Shown in pieces: positions 1 to 11,800 of a DNA stretch of 64,000 nucleotides. The notes below the pieces were generated by a model that made no database searches, was not told where the DNA came from, and saw nothing but the letters and a program-made list of their open reading frames with translations. The translations under genes and the position numbers were made by a program. Source of the stretch: Nymphaea colorata (Eukaryota > Streptophyta > Magnoliopsida > Nymphaeales > Nymphaeaceae); contig NC_045148.1 of the NCBI RefSeq assembly GCF_008831285.2, positions 868,001 through 932,000 on the forward strand, read 5' to 3'. The stretch's first letter is position 1; the number at the start of each line of letters is the position of its first letter.

Positions 1-1106
1 CAGTTTTCCCAACTACCTGAAGCTGTTTTCAAACAAGTCTTGTGGGATGACAAATTTGCGATTATGTTAGATAAATTCATTTGAACAAATGTGATTTATA
101 TAGTTTCAGACATCGTACATACATCTTTATGATAGAATTTACTAGAAACAATTTTGTTGTTGGATATGTATATATGATTGATTTTTTATATGAAGTCAAA
201 CTCATATGTTCTTATGAGTTGTTGATTTGGGGAGAGATCTAAACTGCCTCCCTTCCCCCCGCTTTCAGGGTCCAGGGCTGTTTCGAGACTTAGGTGGAAA
301 GCATGACACTCATCAATTAGAGTAGAGCACATCCGCTATTTGCACTCAAGAGGAGTTATATATATGAAAATCAAACTGATGATCAAACTTTCACCAGTCT
401 GCCAACCTGATTAGCTACACTACACTATGAGCCCTGTGTATATGGCATTGTAGAACTGAGCCTGATCAAACTCATGATACTAACCGGGTTGTCGGCTCAT
501 ACATAAATTGGAGAATTTATACATAAGCCGAGTCACGACGAGTCTTGCTTATGAGCTCGAGAATAGCACCAACTACCAACAATCCAAAAAATTACTTGAC
601 TTCAATAATCTCTCCTTAATTTGGTTCACAAGAAAACTCGCCCGACCAGCGGCTGGTAGGCAGTCCCTTTCCAATTCAAATCTTAGTGGCAGTGGCCCCT
701 TCTAAGCATGAAGATATATAGGGGAATCGAAAACCATGTTAACAATTTAGGGCATCTAATTAATATCGAGTAACAATGAAGCTATTGTTTATATCATTTA
801 AACCAAGTTTCTCAAAAGTGGATCTTGAATTCATTTTGCAGACTGTGAAAGCATACACTTAAGTTGTTGGTATTTTTGCAGTGCGGAAGCTCTTTTGTAA
901 GTTAACATTTTCCAGGCAAAATTCTCTGTTAAGTTGAAAACCCTAAATTATGTCCAAGCGGCCCGATTAGATCTGACCCGCCAAAAACACATAAGAGGTC
1001 TAGTGAGTGTGGGATGGATGAATCAAGAACAGCAAAAAATTACAAACCTCCTTCCTACTAGATTGAATGCATTTTTTTATCTCAAGTGCTATTGCCTAGA
1101 TGTCAG

Positions 1107-1299
1107 CAAGGGCAGAGCTAGAAATTTTTCATGAAGTGGGTCGAATTAAAGTTTTTAAATTTTGACTATGACCAAAATATTATTTTTCAAAATTTTTATA
1201 TAGAACAAGTGAAATTTTTTAAAATTTACATATAAATTCTTTTTAAAAATTTTTTGAGGTGGGCTCAGGGCCCATGCGGGCCGTACCATGGCTCTGCCT
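1107..1299 (+). mobile_element. Short MITE with 11-bp target-site duplication
   Basis: The 193-bp unit is bracketed by the direct repeat CTAGATGTCAG at 1096-1106 and 1300-1310. Its ends are imperfect inverted repeats: GGGCAGAGCTA on the left, and on the right the complement of GGCAGAGCC. The interior is AT-rich with a GC-rich right end (GTGGGCTCAGGGCCC). The same interior words (GAATTAAAGTTT, ACAAGTGAAATTT) recur in the unit at 58975-59161. There is no coding capacity, so it is non-autonomous. A 7-11 bp duplication fits hAT or Mutator relatives; superfamily assignment is inference. Confidence 0.75.
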
Positions 1300-1464
1300 C
1301 TAGATGTCAGTATCCATCAATAGTAATTGCTATAGAGAAGGCGTGCATATAGAATCTTAAAAATAAAATCCTGACTGCAAAATGACAAAGAGAAGGCTAA
1401 CACCAGAAGCACGAGTTTCATCTGGGTGGATCTTGTGTTCCACCTAAGAGGCAAATATGGCCCC

Positions 1465-1875
1465 TTTAGGGGTTGTTGGGTATAAGCAGAGATACTATGT
1501 GAATGTTTTATGAATTTATCTTAAATATTTGAATTAGATTCATGTAACATTAATCCTAATGTTTTATGAATCTGCTTTAAAGATTGAGATAAATTTATAT
1601 AAGATTAGTGTAGTATTGTTTCATGAATCTGCCCTAACTTTTGGAATGAACTCATGGGCTCACATTAGTTGTAATACTCTCGGGGACATATCATAGAATT
1701 TTAGAACCAAAGGGCTTATTTTTTAAGAAATTAGAATTATTAAACAAACATGGTAACTTGTTTCAGGAATCAAGAAACTGAAACCAGAAATTTTGATTCG
1801 GTTCCAGTTTGATAAGGAATTATGATTCTAGAATTTTCATTTTTGAATAAAAATTCCAAACAACAAACACCCCCT
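1465..1875. mobile_element. MITE-like element with GGGTGTTTG-type ends
   Basis: The left end reads TAGGGGTTGTTGGG and the right end reads CCAAACAACAAACACCCCC, an approximate inverted pair. The interior holds three related words of the form TTTATGAATCTGC/TTTATC. Ends of this kind (GGGTGTTTGTTTGG) are common in non-autonomous plant DNA transposons. I cannot define a clean target-site duplication, so the limits are approximate. Confidence 0.45.
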
Positions 1876-2186
1876 TGCCTTTAATATCTATTATGTACAT
1901 CTCTTTCTAGAAATATAAAGACTGAAGCAAGAAAAGACATTTTTAATTACTAGGCAGTAGTATAAGAGGTTACATATGAGCTGCAACCATAACAAAACAA
2001 GGCAAACATGCACTCCTAAAGTCAGTGATAGCATTTATTAGTCCCTAGAAAGGCTTGAATGGCAGGGCTGCAGGAGTTAGGTAGCAGGTTGTGACATCGG
2101 CGGTTGCCATTTCAAGTCCCATAGATGCATTGGCCGAGATACACGCCGACACCAACCCCATCAAAAGTTTCATTGAAAATATATAA

Positions 2187-2345
2187 AATGAATGACTTAA
2201 AAATTACATGGACTTGTGCTGGCGACTCGAGTGCCCTTCAGCCAAAATATCTTGGCTCCGCGGAGCCAAGATTTTTTATCTGTGGGGCACCTGCTTAGGT
2301 GACACAACTTTGATGTGGGCACCCTATATAAATTTAGAGTCACAA
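2187..2345. repeat. Foldback centred on a perfect 24-bp palindrome
   Basis: Positions 2249-2272 form a perfect palindrome: ATCTTGGCTCCG followed directly by its reverse complement. Imperfect complementarity continues outward on both sides, with GTGCCC on the left matching GGGCAC on the right, then AATGACTTAAAAATT near 2188 matching TAAATTTAGAGTCA near 2331. As a result both strands translate to the same peptide SWLRGAKIF in overlapping open frames. This is a hairpin-type repeat and probably a foldback or MITE; those frames are not genes. Confidence 0.75.
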
Positions 2346-2979
2346 CAACGTGAAGTAACAGATTATTATGCAATTTTGATGGATTGGCGTGGGCAGTGGC
2401 CCACCCCAACCAACAAGTAGCTCCGCTACTGGCTCCACCACTCCTAGTTTTGGCGCGAGTTCAAGTCGGGGTTTTCCTTAAAAAAACTAAAAATTTATGA
2501 TGCTTGATGTTGAAGTAGATAGATCATATTTGAGTTCAACAACAAACCTGGTTACCCTTTTCTTCTCATCAACTCTACATTTTACCAGCTGCTACATATG
2601 GATTGGGCCGTGTGTATCGGGTTTGGATCCAAACCCATGAGGATGGAGCAAGAGTAAAAGCGACAATAGAGGACGACGCATGTCTGCGTTGATTGCGCTC
2701 GGCGACAATACATGGCCAGATAAATTTTAAAGAAAAGAGAAAAAAAAAAACAAAATTTAAAAATTTAAATTTCTATATTTCACAAGTAAAGCACAAGTTT
2801 TTCTAAAGAAGGTCACATCAATTCCTGATCTATTCTTTACAAACTTAGTAAAAAGCTTATATTTATAAGGATGAATTCAATTTCGAGTGAGATGCACATT
2901 AAAACTTAACAAATGTGGAGGCTTTTGGAATAAAAGTGAAAGGTTGGGCGCTTTCATGCAATTTTCTTTCTCTTTCCCT

Positions 2980-3470
2980 CATGTTAAGGGTCTCACTGAT
3001 GACCGAACAGTGATCACGCTGCTGTGCTCACGGGATCATTGTTCTCCTCACTCCCACCAATCCTTCTCTCTTTTTCTTATTCTTCTTCTTCCTGTTGTGT
3101 TCCTAGATTCGTCTCGTGGAGGAACAACTGGTTTCTTTTTCCTGATTTTCTTAGAGCCAAAGAGGTATCATCTCTCTCTCCCTCAACAGCTTCTGCTGGT
3201 TCGGGGTTGCCACTTTTCTCCTGTTTTAGAACTCTAATTTCTTTGAGCTGCTATGCATTTCTCGTGTGGAAGCATGAATAAAGAAAATATCTGCGCTTTT
3301 TAAGTTCTTCTTCATCTTCTTCCTTTTCCTTCTTGCTTTTTCCCAAGAATTTGCTTCCTTCAGTATATAGTCTTATACCAAACTGCTTAGCCGGGTGAAT
3401 CGAGCTTTTGTTAGCCGGCCGCCGGAAACAGCGGCGTCCGGCGACCGAAAATGGTCGCTTGTCCTTGAAA
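2980..3470 (+). other. Leader-like pyrimidine-rich segment, no gene recognised
   Basis: The segment has long CT-rich tracts (TTCTTCTTCTTCC, TCTCTCTCCCTC) followed by a GC-rich patch around 3410-3450 (GCCGGCCGCCGGAAACAGCGG). That composition resembles the transcribed leader of a plant gene. No downstream open frame or exon with recognisable protein similarity follows. It could be a relic promoter or leader, or a non-coding transcript. Confidence 0.2.
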
Positions 3471-5866
3471 AATGATCAGCACATAATGAGTTTATTCGAG
3501 TAAATTTCTCTCTTCCTTTGGGGACATGTATTATCTTTCATGGCAAATGCTATGGCTCTTTCTGGATGCAACTGACGGTTCTGATCATAGTTTTTTGTTT
3601 TCTTCTCTCTGAGGGTGACGATTCCTTCATAAACAATAGTTTTATTCTTTCTTATTTCGATTTTTCTAACTCTTACTTGATCTTTTCTCATTTTCTTCTT
3701 GAAAAAAAAAAATTAAGTGATTTCTTTCTCTTCCCTTCTCAGCTGAAATGGGCTTATAGCTATTCCTCAAATCTTTTTCAATTTAATATTCTGCCTAGAG
3801 GGTTTTATCATCTGTGTACGTGGCGCACCAAATAGCACAAATTTCTTATATTCAGTGTCGGTGGCGCCTCTCCGATTTACATTCTGCACCCATTAATTTG
3901 TTTAATTATTAGATACCATATTGTTTCTGCAAAGTTATATACAACAATATCTAAAATTAAACATAAAATGTCACCTCATAAGATGTCACTTTAGCTCAGA
4001 TGAAAAGTCCGGCAGCTTTTCAAACCACTTCGCCAGTTACCGCTTCTTTCTCATTGTTGTCAAAGGTTTGCTGGTCGGGCGCTCAATGTTATCATCATTA
4101 AAATGATCTTAAAGTTTTAATCTTCAACACCAATGTAATGTTTATGATTGGAAATTTGTGTGGCTGATTCCTTTCATTGAATCAATCAATTCACTAGATC
4201 TAGCAGCTTGGTCGATTCTATTCGACTTTTGATTTTTCCTACTGTAGTTCGTTATCATAAAAAATGAAAAGTCACATCAACTTTCTTTAGGTGAAGAATA
4301 AGTTGTTTCATTTTTTGGATATTATGATTACATTGACATGACTTTTAATTTCTACTATTGAAAAATAAAAAGAAAGGCACAATTTTCATGCCATAAAATG
4401 CGCTAATTACATGGACTCATGGCTATTCATGTCCTCTTATGCATAATGTGGGGTTGGTGATGGACCTTTATGCCATTTATTATTATCCTGATCTTTATTT
4501 GTTAGGGCATTTCATCTGTGACGATTGACCCACTCAAACCCACTCAAGTCACCCTTCACTAGTTATTTTCACGTTCTACTTTTTAAAAATTTTAAAAGAC
4601 AAAAAAAAAATCCAATTAATAATTTCAACATATTTAATCACAAATTTGTTCGAATATTTTTTATTTTAGTTTCATTTTTAGTTATGGTTCAAAAATTAAG
4701 AGGCCTTGGGAGGATGCTTCCGGCCCAAAAAATGTGTAACGAGTTGGCCCAATAAGATTATCCGGCTAGCTCTATTGAGGACGATTGAGCCTTATATGTC
4801 TTTTTTAATATTCTTTTTATTAACATATATAATTATATATATATTATTACAATTACTTATATTTAAATATTATTTTATATTAAATTTTTTATTTTATATT
4901 TTAAGGACCGACCCAAGCTTCGGCCCCAATCACGATCTGTGGCCCGACCCCACCCCAGGCCCATATATAACGACATTAATAACACTATTAGCAATATATT
5001 TGCTATAATATAAACTTTCAAGTGTGGAACTTTAACCTTAAGCCATGCAAGATTGAGTCCATAGTGATGCTTGGATTAATTCTCGGACATGAGTCAATTC
5101 TCTGTGTTATTTTATTTTTTAAATTTTGTTTTCTCAAACAAAAAAAGTTGTTTTTTGATCAATTCCCATGCTTTATATCTTTAAACCCTGATAAGCATAA
5201 GGAGACAAAAGAAACTCAAGATGATGAATATATAAAAACAACAAATACAACATTAAAGTCGGTGCTTGCAAATAACGCAAGAAAATTTATGTAAAACAAT
5301 ACATGAAACAAAGTCATGGTGTTTATCGTTTCAACTACAGCTATTTTCTTAATCGGTCGCCTTTTTTTATATATATATTGAGGTCTGGCACCGAGAACAT
5401 CAAGGAAAAGCTCTGACAGTAGAAAGTTGGAGCACTTTACATCCTTCACATTCCCTTTTTGACATTGATAACTTTTTCAAGAAAAATGGATTCAGACCCA
5501 CAGAAAAGATGCATCCAGACCCATTACCACGCAGCTGCAAACAGCCATGGTTGTTTTCTTTTCGAGCTTCTGAGAGACTCTTGTCCGACTGAACGGGAGC
5601 CTCTGTTATGTGTTTTTTTTTATGGGTATGTGTCTGCGTACGTATGATATCAATGAAGAATGCCAGGTTGTTTGAATTATGGATTTTCTCCTTTCCCTCT
5701 CCGATCGCGTGTAGCTTGTAGACTCTTAGCACTTCAATTTTCGGTGCATATTCTTAAGCTTAATCAAGTGATGTTTTGTGTGACAATCCCTTTGATTTAT
5801 TTCGTTGGCAGTGTCGACGAAGGAAGTTAGTAGGAAGCTGTTGGGTCTTAGCCGTTTCTTGCGGCC

Positions 5867-8800
5867 ATGGTGAAGATGGGAAGCGTGGGTTTCTGGGCTC
5901 TGGCGATGTTGGGGATGGTGGGTTTCGTCAGTGGGGAGGTCTACATTGTGATTGTTGAAGGAGATCCCGTGGTCACATACAGGGGAGGACTCGAACGCTA
6001 TCCTGCAACTGCTGTTGACTCCCCAGAAGACTTCGACATCACCAGGTATAATATGCGCACCGTGGTGCTCCTTTCTATTCAAGAAGGACGCACACGTGAT
6101 ATCTTCCTTTCTTCCTGAAATTATTGGATGAAAGTGAAGCACAAAACAAGGACAGCACAAAACAAGGACAGCACAAAAGGATTGCCCGTAGAACAGTATA
6201 TGCTTATGATGTTCTGAGTACTAAATCACTGACATTAATACTCCATTGTAATGTCTTCATATACAATGTTCTTAGCTGAAAACTCTGTGAGGATGGTTTC
6301 TATCTCATTGCTTAACACTGTGATATGTACAAGAATCACATATACATGCCTCTTACCGTCCGCTTACTGTTCTCTCTCTCTCTCTCTCTCTCTCTCTGCA
6401 GCGAACATGTAAGATCCTACTCCTTTCTCCTTGACAAAAATCATAATGCGATTCTTGCCTCCGTATTCGAGCCTGGAACATACAAGAAGCTATACAGCTA
6501 CCACCATCTTATTAATGGGTTTGCAATCAGCATGTCCCCTGAACAGGTAATGCTTCTTGTTCTTCAAAAGCACAGATAATGCCGCTACTCTGCATGCTTT
6601 TCTTGAAGGATTCGTGTGGTGTCCAAAATGTCATGACGCATAAAAATATAAACAGTTTAATATGTTTGAGAAAAATGGGCCACAAAACAAATAAGAAAAC
6701 CTGCATACGCCATGAAAAATTTCATGTTGCACACGGCTGGGAATTTCGAAATAAACTGTGCCATTTTGGCATTGTGCGTCTTCTACTGTAAAAAAACCGT
6801 GATAGTTCTCTGCATGTATCCAAATTTTGTTGCACAGGCTGATTGTTCCTTCTGAATATTCGATCTCGTCATGGCTCGGTCGGTTTTGCAGTGAGATGGG
6901 ATAATCTTTTCTTTCTCACTCTGTTAATTTCTGTTCGTTGAATAGGCCAATGTTCTTAGAAAAACTCCTGCAGTTCTTTACGTGGAGGAGGACTCAAAGG
7001 TGACGAGATTGACAACCCACACACCAGAATTCTTGGGTCTTCCTACGGCGGTGTGGCCAACAGGAGGTGGCACCGAGAGAGCTGGAGAAAACATAGTAAT
7101 TGGTTTCATCGATTCTGGAATCTATCCTCAACACCCCAGTTTCGCTGCTTTTCTCTCTGATCCATATGAACCAGTTGGTACCTACAGAGGAAAATGTGAA
7201 GTTGATCCAGACACTAAGAGGAGATTTTGCAACGGAAAAATAGTTGGTGCCCAACATTTCTCTGCAGCTGCCATCGCGGCTGGATTATTCAACTCTACTG
7301 TTGATTTTGCTTCTCCTCTGGATGGTGATGGACATGGAAGGTGAGAAATTGATGATGATGTACACTCATTATAGGTGGTAGGTCTTTAAGAGCTTGAAAT
7401 GCAAATTATTATTAAAATATAGTTGAGGTTTGCTCATAAACTTGATGAATCTGGTGCTTCTTGCTACCTATAATTAAAAGAGAAGGTATTTACACAAGTT
7501 TTCAAATAGTCGCTAAATGATTGCATGGCTGCATTCGGCTATCTTTTACAGCTTGTAGGTTGCAACTTATTTACAAATCTTCTAGTACCTATTTTTACTT
7601 TCTGTGATGCCAATGTCGATTCGTTTTAAAACATTGTTACTGGTGTTCATTTGTTTTATGTACATGAAAGCAGGTGGTTATTCGTTAAATCATTAGTTCA
7701 AATGTAGGCAAAGGACCTTGATATTCTAAATGAATGGTAGCACCTGAGGTAGTTTACATTGTGATTATTTTTTTTTATGGAAACAAAAGTAAAGGAAGAA
7801 ACAAATCTTGGTCGTTGTGATTGCTTATTATGAGAAACTGGAATTATGGATCTCATGATGGTGTTCAAAATCATATTCTCAAATTTCAAGAAATCACAAT
7901 TTTTTTTTGGCATAAACCATGACAATAATGAAGACTGGTTATAAAAAATCTTTAAGGACCTGTATCTTAGAAAACAAGAGCGACATACTCAGAGATCTTA
8001 AACTTCTGAAGAAGAAACATGAAAAAAAAAGTTTTCCTAGACATTGCCCCTGAACTGAGATCAGGTCGCCTCCCATTGATCACCCAGTAGCATCGGCCAC
8101 TCGTTTTCTTTGTGAGGTTTGTCAGTATACTGATAAAGGAACACTGACAGCCCAGGTGAAGGGCTCTGGTGACCGGGCTCCCCTATAAGGTGAAATGGGT
8201 GGCAACCTGATTGTTACGCTTCCTTTGCTTATTTGTGCCTTTTTATGTTCTGTGTTTGACTTGGTTTACGTGTGTGTCTTCTATTGCTGATTTCAAGCCA
8301 CACGGCAGCAATTGCAGCTGGAAATAATGGAATACCTGTAAGGATGCATGGGTATGAGTTTGGTAAAGCAAGTGGAATGGCACCTCGTGCTAGGTATTGG
8401 ATTTGCTACTCAAGTATGCGTTTCTTTTGATTTTCCCTTTACTGTGTAGCCTTATTTTGTATGTTGCCTTTCCAAAACCTTATGCAATAATCTTCCCCTT
8501 TTAATCATTCAGAGTTGCAGTGTACAAAGCTATATATAGGGGCTTTGGAGGATTTGCTGCTGATGTTGTGGCAGCCATTGAGCAGGTGCGGGAAGGGAAC
8601 AAAATAGATGATTAGTCCAATTACTGGATTGTGCTTTAGAAGTAAATTATTTTTATGCAATACATTTTACTTTATTAATATGGAAAACCGAAAACACGCA
8701 TGTTGGTTACACACTGAACCACCTTAAGATTTGCCTTTTATCTACTAATATCCAAATCTACTTCTACTAGTTGGGAATCTTTCCATTCTTTTTTTCAATT

Positions 8801-11800
8801 TCCCATTGGAAATATGATTTATCTAGCTCTTGCAGACATTTTTTATGCACCTTTCCTGTTATTCCTTTTGAACAGTAAACAGAAGTTTGTGCAGAGCAGC
8901 AATTTCAGTATTTAGGTTTAATTCTAGACGGATGTACATGGAGTGGAAGCATCATTTGTACCAGTAGATGAATCATTCTGTTGCTCCTATAACAAATTTT
9001 ATCGTATCTTTTCTTGTAGCAGGTCCATCATTGTACTGTAATTTTGGTCTAAAAAAGCCTTCTGATTGGCTTTGACATTTGTCTAAGGGCAAAATACACC
9101 CGGAAGATCTGATCAGATTTCATATTTTCCATGAACAGGCTGTTAAGGATGGTGTGGATATTATAAATCTTTCTGTTGGCCCTAAGGGTCCAACAGCTAC
9201 CAGAACCACATTTTTGAACCCCTTTGATGCTGCACTTCTTTCTGCCGTAAAAGCAGGAGTGTTTGTTGTTCAGGCAGCTGGAAACGGGGGACCATTTCCC
9301 AAAAGTATGGTGTCTTTCGGTCCGTGGATTACATCTGTGGCTGCTGCAATTGATGATAGGAGATACCAAAACCATTTGACTCTTGGCAATGGAAAACTCC
9401 TTCCTGGAGTTGGTTTATCCCGTAAGGTTTCATTTCTGTACAAACTGTAAAGCTACTAGTGAAATCAGTTGTATTGATAGCTTACCCACAGCAAAAGTTT
9501 TAAAGATTATAATCAATTCACGTGAAGACTTCACATTAGAAGAAAAAAACATGGCAAGGCAACAACTTCTTTCTGATTTCTGGAAGTGATTATGTTTCCA
9601 AAGTGCTTTCCATTCTTTTCGTTCCTTTGAATATTGGTGTATCTCTGTACTAAAGATCATGCAGTACATACGATTATGTTATCTATTTAAAGCAGTATCA
9701 CTTGTTCTGTATGTGAAACAGATGCATCTGCTCTAACCTGGGCATGAATTCAGTGCCTTCTCTTTCTTGGAATGTTTTGGACATCAGAATTTGTTCCATA
9801 CCTATGTTAATCTGCTTGTCAGAAACATGTAATAGAATTGCAAATGTACACAATATCCAACATTAATTACTTTTAGTTCTAGAATAATTTCCCCGTTCGT
9901 TGTGTTCTTATATTAGTCATTATTCTGATGGGTGATTTGTCACTTCCTGTAGTAGCACAAAGATGCTTATGTGCATGTATGCTTACACTGTGACATGCTA
10001 ACTGGTTCTGCTATTTGGATGACATCTAATACAGCGGCAACACAGTGGAACCAGACTTTCAGCTTGATTGCAGCAAATGATGCCATGGTGAATCCTTCTG
10101 AGTCTTTGTATGGTCCTTCGGACTGTCAAAAGGCAGAAGTCCTAGACCGGAAGATGGTGGAGGGAAGGATACTTCTTTGTGGATATTCCATTAATTTTGT
10201 TATGGGTAACTCATCCATTAGAAAAGTCTCACAAACAGCAAAAAGTCTTGGAGCAGTTGGATTTGTTCTAGCAGTTGAAAGCTTTTCTCCAGAGGCAAAA
10301 TTTGATCCCATACCGGTTGGCATCCCTGGAATAGTCATCACAGATGTCAGCAAATCAATGGTAACGAAATAATGTGAATATTTTCGCAATTTTCCAATGG
10401 TATCATTGCGATAGACATATTTCTTTCTTCAGCTTATGAGAGGGAATTGGAAACTCTTCTAAACATAAAAGGAACTAACATCACTGTTGGTAACTTGGCA
10501 TGCTTGTAGAAAATCATAATGTATGATGATTCTTTTTTGTCTTGGCCAACTTATTTTCACATTTCAGCATCAAAACGCCAATAGATGAATCTTTCAGAAG
10601 GGTCAAAACTTTTCAGACCAATAAAGCTGTTATTGACCTTATCAGGGTATCCCCCATATCCAATTTGTTGTGTTGCTATCATACAAGTCTTCACTTTGTC
10701 TTCTGGAAGTAAATTTGGACATCTCCATAAGTAAGCAACTGACATGGAATGATCTTTTACTGGACGTGCATTAATTTTGTGTATAACAAGATGAACTTAA
10801 ACAGGAACTTCTCAACCCTTAATGTCTCATGCACGATGGAACATGGCCATCAAGGTGAAACATTTAGGCATAAGATACATGTTATCTAAAACTGCATACA
10901 TTTTTTCTTGCCTCAGAAAAAGATCGTATTTATGTAGTATGATTCCTGCAAAATGTTGTATGGCGCCTGCAGAAAGTCTTAGCCTACTCTTTTCTGCTTT
11001 ATGATGTCTTCTCTAACTGTTATGGTCAAGAAATGCCTTCTTTGCCAACTCTCTTGCAGGATCTCATACAATATTACAACAGCTCAACAGCAAGAGATCA
11101 ATCTGGGCGTGCTACAAGTTTTCAAGCAACAGCTAGTATTTTAGGTGATCTGATGCCTAGCTTCCATAGATCAGCACCACAAGTTGCTCTGTTCTCCTCA
11201 CGAGGCCCTGATGTAAAGGACTTTAGTCTTCAAGATGCAGATGTCCTTAAACCAGATATTCTTGCACCTGGTTCTCTTATCTGGGCTGCATGGACACCAA
11301 ATGGGACTGATGAAGTCAACTACATGGGTAATATTATCTGGATAGGTCATACTTCATTTAGCTACTATTGTCTTTTGCATTAATTGGAGCTCCGGGGCAT
11401 GCTGCAGATTGTGTCTTTGAAATTGTAAGGATCTTTGAACTTGCCGCCAGCAAGAGAGATGCTTTGGTCGATCTCATGTTCTGCTATTCTTTCAGTTTAT
11501 TCTTCAGATCTCATAATTATTTATTAGAACATCTTTCTCGAGTTGGGAAATCAAGGAAATTGCTTCATTGGTTGTTTATTCTTGTAAACTTTCATTCTAC
11601 TTGTATCTGGGCTTCCAAGAAATGACTCTTCCGTCTGCCAACGTACACAAAAGAAGGAATTACATACAAAGAAATGATGGTTTATCAAATTAGAAATATG
11701 ATTTAATTTTCACTTTTTCAGCTGTTAAAAAATTTGTGCCTTGAAAGAAAGCTAAACTATCAAAGCTTCTGAAGAACTTGTATCAATTTGAACGTCAAAT

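Larger units (their letters stand above)
1..5400. other. Gene-poor 5' stretch
   Basis: I see no coding region here with exon-like conservation. Open frames are short and low-complexity. The stretch carries a MITE with target-site duplication (1107-1299), a second MITE-like unit (1465-1875), a foldback around a perfect palindrome (2187-2345), and a pyrimidine-rich leader-like segment (2980-3470). Around 4895-4970 a short GC-rich block rich in GGCCC/GACCC words sits in AT-rich DNA. A similar GC-rich block occurs at 56345-56590, which suggests dispersed repeat remnants. 5400-5866 is the likely promoter and 5' leader of the downstream subtilase. Confidence 0.6.

Noticed and set aside
2208-2420. 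Overlapping open frames on both strands with the shared peptide SWLRGAKIF
   Set aside because: The sharing is explained by the palindrome; not a conserved protein.
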